A DNA stretch of 64,000 bases from Batrachochytrium dendrobatidis JAM81 (taxonomy: Eukaryota; Chytridiomycota; Chytridiomycetes; Rhizophydiales): the NCBI RefSeq assembly GCF_000203795.2, contig NW_006281103.1:451837-515836 (forward strand), in the 5' to 3' direction. Both the position numbers and the translations under genes were made by a program. The notes under the pieces are model-generated. The model was not told the DNA's origin. It saw only the letters and a list, made by a program, of their open reading frames with translations, and searched no databases. Positions within the stretch are counted from its first letter, which is position 1. Each line of letters starts with the position of its first letter. This document shows, one piece after another, positions 55,308 to 64,000 of this stretch.

Positions 55308-57250
55308 ATGTTTGTTTCTACCGTTTCTTTCGTGCTCGCTCTTGCCACCTCTGCAGTTTTTGCGGTTCCAACCATTCCATCCACACAAGACGCCCCTGAC
55401 AGTCTTCCATTTTACTTTCCCGAATCCACGTACCAACAGATTCCTTATGATCACTCATCCAGCCTCATGGCTCCGTCCAATACCGATCCAGTCAAGACTG
55501 GTGTTGCGTATCTCTGTGACAAACTCAATCTCACACCTAACGAGTTCAAGGTTTACAATAACTTTACGGACAGTGCTGGCATAACTCACGTATATGGTGC
55601 ACATCTAGTTAATGATGCACGTGTATCCAATCACCAAGCTGCAATCCATATCCAAGACGGCCAGATTATCTCATATTCGACTTCGTTTGGTACTGAAAGC
55701 CATTTTTCCAAACGTGAGCTTTCGATTGCAGAACCCAAAGCCAAACTGACGTTTGAACAGGTTGCTGATGCTATATCCAAGGCCAAGGGTCTGCCAGTTT
55801 ACTCTAAGTTTAAACATGAGTTTGAATATGTTCAACAAGAAGATGGCACGCTTGTGTATGCTTATAAATTCGAGCTTCGCGACAAGAATGTTATTTCATG
55901 GATCCAAGTTTGGGCAGATACCAACACTGGTATGGTATTTCGGGTTCAGATATTGATTTTTATAGAGTCGGCACTAATCTGAATGTAAATGGATTGATAT
56001 TAGGCAAACTGGTTCAAGTTGTTGATTTTAGTCGTGGTGCAACATACAAGGCTATCAAAGTTCCTGATCTCAGCCCCAATGATGGGTTTTCAGACATCAA
56101 AGATCCAGAATACAAACCATCGTCGCCCAACGGATGGACTAATGGAACTGTCACTGAGGGTAACAACGCCAAGACTATTGACTCTACAAAAAAACCGCCC
56201 GTTCCAGCAACCGGTGTTGATGGTGTATTCGATAGCAAGTTCAATCCCGCTGCTAATGTTACCGATCCAGACAACATGCAAGCAGCTGCTGTCAATCTGT
56301 TTTATCTTGCTAACCTAATGCACGATATCTCGTATCAGTATGGTTTCACCGAGGTTGCTGGCAATTTCCAAAATGACAACTTTGGAAAAGGTGGTAAGGG
56401 TAACGATGCAGTCAATATCAATGTCATGGAGACTTCGGGTTCTGAAAATGCTCTTTTTTTGACTCCACCTGATGGTCAGCCTGGTAGAATGGCAATGTTT
56501 CGATACACTTCTACTGAGCCCAATCGCAATCCTGGTCTTGACAGCCAAATCGTTGTACACGAATATGGACACGGTATTTCAAGTCGTTTGACTGGTGGGC
56601 CTGCAGCAACTGGGTGTTTGCTCGAAGGTGAGGCTAGAGGTATGAGCGAGGGTTGGTCCGACCTATTTGCCATGATCGTAACTGCCAAAGAATCACACAA
56701 AGCCGACACTCCAATTATCTTGGGTGCATATATTTCTGATTCATCCAGCGGTGTTCGCACTCATCCTTTCACTACTGACATGAAAGCCAATCCCTTCACA
56801 TATTCAGATATTGGAAATAATCAAGAATCTTATATTGTTGGTGAAGTGTGGGCTTCTATACTCTGGGAAGTCTACTGGAACTTGGTCACCAAGAACGGAT
56901 TCTCCACCAATCTCCACGATGCCAAGGGCAAGTTTGGTAACATTGTTACTATGCAGAATATGATTGGTGGATTTATGCTTCAGCCATGCAAGCCCACTTT
57001 CCTTAGTGCTCGTGATGCTTTTATTGCATCTGATGTTGCTCACTACAATGGTGCCAACAAATGCGAGATCTGGAAAGGATTTGCCAAACGCGGTCTGGGA
57101 GTCAAGGCTGCTAATAGTACAAACGATTTCTCAGTTCCTGATGAATGCGGTGGTGGTACTTCATCGTCTAGCAGTGTTTCTATTGCTACAACCACAGAAT
57201 CTACCACAGTAGAGTCTGCCACAACTGTTCAAGCTACCACAACTGTATAA
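55308..57250 (+). CDS. Secreted M36 metalloprotease (fungalysin), copy 2, with Ser/Thr tail
   Basis: Exons 55308-55929 and 56004-57250 join in phase 1; 622 residues. Signal peptide MFVSTVSFVLALATSAVFA; propeptide with AYLCDKLNLTPNEFKVYNN and HVYGAHLVNDARVSNHQAAI (FTP-like fold). The catalytic domain has HEYGH near residues 393-397 and GMSEGWSDLF further on for zinc binding and catalysis, with FYLANLMHDISYQYGFTEVAGNFQ in front. The C-terminus ends in a run of Ser and Thr (SSSSSVSIATTTESTTVES), probably O-glycosylated or wall-associated. The second exon's acceptor is the one that restores family sequence (NTGGKLVQVVDFS). It faces away from copy 1, 50 kb off, and differs from it in length and tail. 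Confidence 0.95.
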
Positions 57251-58073
57251 GTTACCACAACTCATGGTTTCTAGCTCATCAAGCATTTATTTCAACTATG
57301 CTGGAAAAAGTTGGAATCAAAACTAGATGTTCAAGTCTAGTAATTGTTTCCCACAATTTATTGAATAAAGTATATTGTAACAATGTATAAACAATCTGTA
57401 TTGGTAACGGCTATTTGGTGTGTATGGCTTTGTGAAAAGTAATGCCATTAGTTTAAACTCGAATGAACACGGCACACTTGCATGGAGTTATCTATGCTTT
57501 GATATTCGAGTTTATTCAGAAAATAAATCCATTCAATAATATCAAGTAAAGACTTGAATGAAATACATTCAGATCCATCAGCCCAGAATATGCTGTTTTT
57601 ACAAGACATTGACTAGTAATACAATATGTCCACCATTGGGTAGAGTTGTACCAATCAAAACAAGTATAGGCTGCATTATCACAATTACTGATGATCGATC
57701 TCAGAATTCTGTTTAAACATATCAATCAATGGCAATGACTGTTGAAAAGGCTAGCATGTATGACAAGTGCAAAGTAACTGATTGAGTCGAGAGTATCAAT
57801 TACACAATCTACCTGCACAATATTCAATTATTATCGACATGATTGGAGTATTGAACATCAAGTTTGATATGCGGTGTCATGGAATCATCTGGTTGTCCAT
57901 ATGATTGTCAATCACCAAACGTGTAGTTGTCAATGTTCAGATCCAATATAAAACAGATGACCATTGGTGATGAGATTGTCATGCAGTATTGATTTACAAG
58001 TGCTGACACCAAATCACAATGCATTTGACAAACACACCTAACTAATATTACCGTATAATTGGTTTCAATCAAC
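57251..58073. other. Intergenic between fungalysin 2 and 5S rRNA
   Basis: AT-rich, no gene. Sequence at about 57600-57670 is weakly similar to the internal part of the MITE family (GTACCAATCAAAACAAG) but no ends are visible. Confidence 0.45.
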
Positions 58074-58191
58074 ATCTACGGCCATACACACAAGAAAATA
58101 CCGGATCCCGTTCGATCTCCGAAGTCAAGCTTGTGATGGCTCAGTCAGTACTGTGGTGGGGGACCACACGGGAATACTGAGTGCTGTAGTT
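58074..58191 (+). rRNA. 5S ribosomal RNA gene, single copy in this window
   Basis: The sequence CTACGGCCATACACACAAG near the start and GCTGTAG at the end pair as helix I. The conserved internal block GATCTCCGAAGTCAAGC (loop B/C, TFIIIA/box A region) and the GGTGGGGGACCACACGGGAATAC segment are present. About 118 nt, followed by TTTTT, the polymerase III stop. No second copy and no rDNA neighbours in the window, so this is a dispersed 5S gene. Confidence 0.92.
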
Positions 58192-59094
58192 TTTGCTAAA
58201 TTAACAATCTGATCTCGTTTTGGTATTCTGGATCAAATCTCAACTTGAATCTTGATGATGGTTGTGTTGAAACTGGAAAGCAAGATTTTCATCTGATAAA
58301 CTATTTGACAGTATCTTAATATGGCGTGTATACTGTGTTCACTACATGATGGTTCATTCCATTTGTCTTGCAAACACTAAATACTACCATAACAGCAGCA
58401 TAGTATACACTGTATTACCTTCAAGCTATCGACTTTTTCAAGTATACTACATTAATCAACTGTGTATCAGCTATGAACCAAAGTGACCAAAGTTGATAGC
58501 AAAGCGTCGGATAATAAAAACCAAAGCATAAATGAATGTATGATGATGGACAACTTTCACTGGCATCGAGACTAGCCATTTATTATGTATTTTAGCTTAT
58601 TCATTACTCCATTTTACGTGAATACGGCTGTGGATTGAGTTTATAATCACTTTTATAGTAGTGGGATTGGATATGCCACATGCTAGTCCAGATAAAACAA
58701 CCGAGAAATACAGCCAATGATCAGTATAGCAGCTATTACTTGATAATCGAGTGCATCGTAAGCTCAAACATGCACTGAGTGATTTGTGTTTAATGATTCA
58801 TTGACAAATCTTTGAGCAATAATGAATTATTCTAGTATTAGATTCATAGTCCGACTAATATTGGATATACTGATATATCAAGACCGATACTACACTGATC
58901 AAATGTTCAATGAGTAACAAGTGCTTGCAAGTGATATTACAATCAGAAAGTGAGCATAACAACAATACTAGTATGGAATTGGCAAGGTGGTGATTGGATA
59001 AACGAGCAAGCATATGTGATTGACGCTTTTAAACTGACAATTGTATAACATGGACTAAAAACTAGGACGGTTTGGTCGTTTCAAACAAATGAAA
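58192..59094. other. Intergenic between 5S rRNA and tRNA-Tyr
   Basis: No gene. Contains one MITE-type end at 58609-58632 without a recognisable partner. Confidence 0.5.
58609..58632. mobile_element. Solitary MITE-family right end, copy D
   Basis: CCATTTTACGTGAATACGGCTGT matches the right terminal repeat of copy A. Upstream, CATTTATTATGTATTTTAGC resembles copy A's subterminal part. No left end found, so the copy is probably truncated. Confidence 0.45.
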
Positions 59095-59179
59095 TCCGAC
59101 TTTAGCTCAGTTGGTAGCAGCAACAGACTGTAGTATAACAACTATCTGTGGGTCCTCGGTTCGACTCCGAGAAGTCGGA
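59095..59179 (+). tRNA. tRNA-Tyr (anticodon GTA) with about 10-nt intron
   Basis: Acceptor stem TCCGACT/AGTCGGA pairs perfectly. D-arm TAGCTCAGTTGGTAGCA. Anticodon stem CAGA/TCTG with CTGTAG, interrupted after position 37 by an intron of about 10 nt (TATAACAACT), the usual place. T-arm CTCGG-TTCGACT-CCGAG. A TTTTT follows. Confidence 0.95.
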
Positions 59180-59387
59180 TTTTTGCTTTTTGCTGTTGAT
59201 ATCAATTGAAACCTTGTTTTAACTCTAAGCCAATACTTTTGTCAAGTACATGCACAGTTGACTGTCGGACTGTATTCCCTATATATAATCTGTCGAGTAT
59301 TCGGTACTATTTTGGAGTTTAGATCCTTGTGACTAGTCATTATTGTCGTAAAACTGCATGTGTATTAATCAATCGGCTATTGATATT

Positions 59388-59896
59388 TATAGCCGTATTG
59401 ATACAACACTTTTGTATCTTGCAACGACTTTGTTTTGGTTTAGAATATACAATGGTTACATATTCGTTGTGCTTGTTGGTATTTTCAATTTTTTCAAGCA
59501 TGATGTCCATCGTATGATGCAAACTATGGTTTGAGCTGAAATTGCCTTTATTTGGCATAACCACACATTGTGCAACCACCAAGCTTGAGCCCAGATTCAT
59601 GTATTGCATTTGGTTGTTTTAATGTTATCAAAACAACTATACACATGATGTATTTTAAACTATCACAGATACATTCGCGTTTGGTTCAAGAGAACGATTG
59701 CACATCTTGGGAATGCAACTGTTGTTTGCATGCCAATCACCACCAACAATACCGCTGAGCTTTGTCACCCAGTCCATGACACAATGTTGTCCAGCCAGTG
59801 TGATATGAATTGGCACCATCAAACATGAGACCGGCAGTTTATTATGCACATTGACATCTTTATTTAGCGATCCATTTTACGTGAGTATGGCTGTAA
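59388..59896. mobile_element. MITE-like inverted-repeat element, copy C, longest copy
   Basis: Left end TATAGCCGTATTGATACAACACTTTTGT and right end CCATTTTACGTGAGTATGGCTGTAA. Internal landmarks shared with copies A and E: TGGTTACATATTCGTTG, TGTTGTCCAGCCAGTG and GGCACCATCAAACATGAG. About 510 bp, no coding sequence. Ends have drifted, suggesting an older insertion. Confidence 0.7.
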
Positions 59897-60766
59897 AATT
59901 GTAATCAAGTACTGTTAATAGTTTTACTTCCGGATATGCATCACCAGCTATAAACGAGGTTGTGGATGCAATATACTCAGTCTTTACTACTAAATTCGCT
60001 ATACGATGTAGTGTTGTGAGCATCCAGTATTACCATTGTAATGATTGTGCTTTGGATTGAACTGCTCAAACTTTCAAGACTCATTTTATTAGCCAAGATA
60101 TATAATGGATCAAGTATTGGCTTGCAAGTGCAACTTTCACATTGGTAATATAGGATAATAACGGCTTTGTAACTTACAATAATCAATGTTACAGTAATAA
60201 ACTTTTATTGAGCAACAATAGTGATTTGCACTTTTATTGATTGTGTAAACTATCCATATATCATGCAATCAACCATGTGCTCCGACTACATGTTATAACA
60301 ATAAAGGGATCCATGACCATCATCCCGTTTAAATATACAACAGTGATGGTAATATGTCGAACCTATTTTGCGTGAACCAAGAGTTTTAGCAGCATTTTCA
60401 AAATGAGGTAGTCGATTTCGATTTAATATGAAAGAATGCTTACGTTTTAACAGACGAGTTTAATCGAGGTGGAATGTGCTCATGTATTCATGCAGCAGTT
60501 TGAGTAGATTTTAGTATCAAACCATGTCTTGGCCAAAAAACTGTCCGTTTGAACAGCAATGGCAGTCAAACAGGATACATTCAACACTCTTGTCATGTAG
60601 TTAGATTCATTCAAAAATATCGTGTTCAAACTGCATCAGCCGAGACAAATCTACCAAATAGCTTATTCGAGCAATCTCAGTTCAAACAATGACTCATTTC
60701 ATCCGATGCACTTTTATTCATTATAAAAAGTATGCAGCTGGATCAAACTTATACTTGACGGCAGAC
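59897..60766. other. Intergenic downstream of MITE copy C
   Basis: AT-rich, no gene or repeat I can support, up to the 3' end of the hydrolase gene. Confidence 0.5.
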
Positions 60767-61798
60767 TCAACGAGATAGCACATATTTGCAAAGCCATTGC
60801 TGCGTTTGAACCATCATCCACGGAGAAAAAGTATGGCCGGCATCAGGATCAATGCGCTCGTCAAACCACTCCGACTTGCCCTCAGCACCATACCTTTCCC
60901 TAACACGATCAATAAACATCTTGTTAGCAGATGGAGGAACCATGGCGTCTAACCCTCCACCAAGAATCAAAAGTTTCTGGTTGTCGAGTTTGTGGACATT
61001 GTTGACTGGATCCAGACGGGTCAAAATCTGAACAAGGCTGGGTGGAAAGCATTCACAGGAATCGGTTGAAATGGACAGACCGGATGCTTGTGCACGAGGA
61101 ACCATCAAGGAAGCGTAATCCCCACATCCAATGATCGACACTGCAACATCCAGTCTTGGTTCTATCAGCAGGAACATTACACGTAGATTAGTGATTAGAT
61201 TCGAAACACAACAGCATGCAGATCTACCAATCAATCCACAAATGCTTGCAGTTGTTTAGATTACCATGGACTGCAGCGAGAAGGGTCGAGTGTCCACCCA
61301 GACTGACTCCGGCTACACCCCATCGATGAACGCTCATTGTTGCAGATAAATGCATTGGAAGAACATCCATCAAAAAAGATACATCTTTTGCAGTACCGTA
61401 CTGGATTGACCACATATCTGTCGCATGAGTTGGGTTTCCTGTTGACCAGGACTCGTTGGCAACTGCAGATACCAGTCGAGATCCGTGGTTGCGCTGCTCA
61501 AACAGAACCACCACGAGTCCCAGCGATCGAGCATTATCCTGCTTTGTCATGGCATTCACTAGTGTTTTGGCATGCTCAACATATCTCTTGATTGGTTCTG
61601 ATTATACAAAGTTGGTGTTTATTCAGTATAAATCAACTGTAAAACCTGGCTTCTATGACAATATACATGAATACCTTTACGGCCATGAAGAAGAAACAAA
61701 ACTGCAACATCCGACTGCTGCAGATGTTGATCAACACAACTGCGCACAATCGTAATAGGAATTCCTCCAACTGCTTGCTCCTCAATCAAACAGTCCAT
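60767..61798 (-). CDS. Alpha/beta hydrolase, serine-type, function unknown
   Basis: Exons 61798-61667, 61586-61265 and 61161-60767 are in frame; 282 residues. VAVLFLLHGRKG is the first strand with the oxyanion turn; VVVLFEQRNHGSR follows. The nucleophile elbow is GVAGVSLGGHS (GxSxG, Ser). The Asp lies in LLILGGGLDAMVPPSA and the His in DPDAGHTFSPWM, giving the complete triad. No signal peptide. The fold is shared by esterases, peptidases and acyl transferases; substrate cannot be said. The exon 1 donor (CAT|GTATAT) was chosen because the stronger GTATTC site just before it breaks the frame. Confidence 0.8.
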
Positions 61799-61903
61799 AT
61801 CTTGTAATAAATGATTACATCAACTGTTTGATAATAAACCAATTTATCCTGACAAATCGGATAAATCGGATAAATCCAAGACTCGAGATTCTTGTCAACG
61901 CAA

Positions 61904-64000
61904 TCAATTAAATCCCATCTCAGCCAACTCCAACTCTCGCATATTCCGTGCAATATCCAGTTTACAATAAGGAATGCCAAGAGTCTTCTGCATCACTGCA
62001 ATGATCCCATGCAACTGGAAAATCTCTCTGCATTGGTCTCCATATAATGTGCGAAACAATCCTTCGGCATGTCGAGCAATCTTGATCCCTTTTTCCGCAT
62101 CAACTGCCATCATAAAATACGCCATTTTGTTGTGCTCATTGGCGGCTTCAATACTGGTGAGTCCAAATATACCTTCAACAATGCGGATCGAGCTTTCTAA
62201 TAGTTTTTCACACCATGAAAGTAATATGCGGTTGTCCCCCTGTTTGGCAAGCTGCACATTGAGCGAGGCAAGATTGTCGTACATACAACCAAGTCTGCTC
62301 GATGAGGGATGCATGATTGATTCTAGGTCAGTTTGAATGCCCTGCAGTGTTTGGATGAGGCTGGCTACGTTATCATGTTTTCTATGGTCTTGGCATTCAT
62401 GCCATACTGCATCGATCTTGGCCATAACCTAAATACCAAATCCCACAATCAATCCGTCTCAGTATCATGCTCTTTGTCATTAGCTGTAACGCGTTGGACG
62501 AGGTTGGAAACTACAAGCTAATGTCAATTCCAACATATTGCTACCTTTTGCTGGCGAGAAATGTCCACAATAGAATGGCATTTGGGACATCGAGGTTCCC
62601 CCTCATAAAGCGGGTAAGGACATCCAGGACACTTTAAACCAGCCAACTGTCGATCCTTGGTATCATCTTCAGATATGCATGCTGAACATCGACACTCGAA
62701 TCCCCAGCCTGCTTTTAAATTTTGTTGTCTAGTCGCCCTCAAGCTACGTCCAGCAGATTCGCCCTAGTATTTGTCCACATTAGTTTGTATAGTCGTCAGA
62801 AAAACGAGTCTGCCCTTACAAAATCAATTTGAAAGTGTTTGTGGAATCAACCCAACGTTACATAGGATATAGTGATGGCATTTCCTTTACGGATATTCTT
62901 GGATGCTCTAATATAAAGATGCGATGCCTGGAAATAAACTAAAGCAGTCGGCTCACAGCTACTGATATAGTTAGCTCTGAATAGTCAAAAGCTAATATAC
63001 AACACTACTCTTACCTGTGGTTGATGAGTGATGCAGTTGGGTATATGCCCGATCCAGTACGGATTTCACGCTGACTGGTGATCTCTTCATCCATATCTGA
63101 ATGATCAAAACAGGTAGTGGATATGCCAATACAATTGCAACTACCAATACAAGTTAGAACTAAAAAATCCATCGACTTTGAATCATTCACTACTTGGTCT
63201 TTTTACAGCCATATTCACGTAAAATAAATCACTAAACAACGCCATTGCAAGTGTTCCATTTCACATGAATACGACCGTAAATCACATACCTGATTTGCAT
63301 CATTAAACGCATCAGCATAGAACGATCAAGTCGGTCTTTAGTATCGGTGATAGCTTGCTCCAACAGCAATACTTTTAGCGAGGCCATTAGCACATCCACC
63401 TTGTCAATTTTTGTGATATTCGATGCCAGATACTTCAACGCTTCAATGTCATCCATATACACACCAGACTGAGTAAATCCAGGCGCTTTGGTTTTTGTCG
63501 TGATGCGTTGTTGAATCGTGGGCCAAAAATTCATGGTGCAGAGGTTCGGAGTTGATCTGGACTCGCAGACAATGCGGGAAAGTCGAAGTGCAAGCAAAGT
63601 GTGGTCGTCCATTTGTTGGATGCTGCGATTACCACATTCTTTAGCATGAAGTGACTGCATCTTGGAACGACACATCTCAGAACAATATGGCTCATCAAAT
63701 GCACAATCGGGACAACTATCAACCCTCGAATCAAATACATTCATCATCAGATTTTGAGATTCAGCATACTGGTTTTTGATCAACCATCATTCCAATGGCA
63801 TATCAAACATACTATATTCCATGAACACTTGCACGACGAAAACAAAATGCACAGTATTCTCCACGACAAGTACGAGACACAACCCAGGCAATGGGTGCTT
63901 CAACCAGCAGAACCTCACCTGCTTTGATATCCTGCGATGCAATCACACTACGATCACCATTCAAATAGGCAACTTCAATTTTTGGATGAACAAAGGGTTT
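61904..64000 (-). CDS. SET/MYND (SMYD-type) protein lysine methyltransferase, 5' end outside window
   Basis: Read from the right edge: SET N-part (HPKIEVAYLNGDRSVIASQDIKAGEVLLVEAP), MYND zinc site split by an intron (CAFC | CPDC, YCSEMC, HAKEC; 63824-63650), insert helices, then SET core pieces in small exons: IYPTASLINHR near 63040 (NH of the AdoMet site), ASKNIRKGNAITISYV near 62880, and the post-SET zinc motif GWGFECRCSAC near 62700, followed by an extra CPGC/CPKC pair. The last exon (about 62425-61904) is a helical TPR-like C-domain. SMYD proteins methylate histones and other proteins. The intron after 63290 holds a small MITE-like element. The beginning of the protein is missing. Confidence 0.85.
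63203..63280. mobile_element. Mini inverted-repeat element, copy F, in a SMYD-gene intron
   Basis: TTACAGCCATATTCACGTAA at 63203 and, inverted, a CATGAATACGACCGTAA end at 63280, 78 bp in all. Both halves carry the family's left subterminal type (AATAAATCAC; AGTGTTCCATTT), so this is a fold-back derivative. It lies about 10 bp inside the intron from the 5' splice site of the SMYD exon ending near 63290. Confidence 0.7.

Noticed and set aside
58195..58608. Left end for MITE copy D
   Set aside because: No convincing left terminus could be found; the GGCCAT near 58080 belongs to the 5S rRNA gene.

Overview
The window looks like nuclear DNA from a flagellated chytrid fungus. It is AT-rich, its introns are short (mostly 55-200 bp, GT...AG), and it encodes two secreted M36 (fungalysin) metalloproteases, an LRR+IQ protein of the cilium/flagellum type, a Golgi GDPase and STE13/DAP2-type dipeptidyl peptidase, and small secreted proteins without evident relatives. 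M36 expansion, LRR proteins and orphan secreted proteins together suggest the Rhizophydiales, possibly a Batrachochytrium relative. The genus is an inference; no marker gene here settles it.

Layout. 1-3.3 kb: an LRR protein gene cut by the window edge (minus), with one repeat per 72-bp exon, and a TKL-like pseudokinase (minus). 4.6-6.75 kb: fungalysin 1 (minus). 8-9.3 kb: two small secreted proteins. 10.2-12.7 kb: a membrane acyltransferase with a transposon-like element in an intron. 14.5-17.7 kb: an intronless catalase and a MET22-type bisphosphate nucleotidase. 18-26 kb: a small orphan gene and a long LRRIQ1-like gene, divergently arranged. 26.2-28.3 kb: a divergent pair of splicing-factor homologues, PRKRIP1 and SAP30BP. 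28.9-32.5 kb: dipeptidyl peptidase (minus). 33.3-35.5 kb: an anillin/Bud4-like protein with a C-terminal PH domain. 36.2 kb: tRNA-Pro. 36.6-38.3 kb: an orphan membrane protein. 39-40.7 kb: GDA1/CD39 nucleotidase (minus). 41.7-46.8 kb: a 1,530-residue secreted protein built from eight copies of one domain, seven of them in an exact 537-bp tandem array, ending in a Tyr/Pro/Lys-rich tail. 47-48.6 kb: arrestin-like protein. 48.9-50.2 kb: RING protein with SUMO-interaction motifs. 50.3-53.3 kb: XPB/SSL2 helicase of TFIIH. 55.3-57.3 kb: fungalysin 2. 57.3-60.7 kb: gene-poor, with one 5S rRNA gene and an intron-containing tRNA-Tyr. 60.8-61.8 kb: alpha/beta hydrolase. 61.9-64 kb: SET/MYND methyltransferase, cut by the window edge.

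A family of short inverted-terminal-repeat elements (end sequence close to TTACAGCCGTATTCACGTAA, about 80-510 bp, no coding capacity seen) occurs at least six times. Copies sit immediately 3' of stop codons, inside introns and in intergenic DNA. They look like MITEs and are the clearest mobile-DNA signal here.

Themes: secretion and the cell surface (two fungalysins, tandem-domain protein, small secreted proteins, LRR protein, dipeptidyl peptidase, GDPase), housekeeping (TFIIH helicase, splicing factors, MET22, catalase) and flagellar biology (LRRIQ1-like). The strongest candidate for something undescribed is the tandem-domain surface protein at 41.7-46.8 kb; the MITE family and the pseudokinase/LRR pair come next. 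Exon boundaries were read by eye from splice signals and frame continuity. Where I could not close a gene model, the entry says so.
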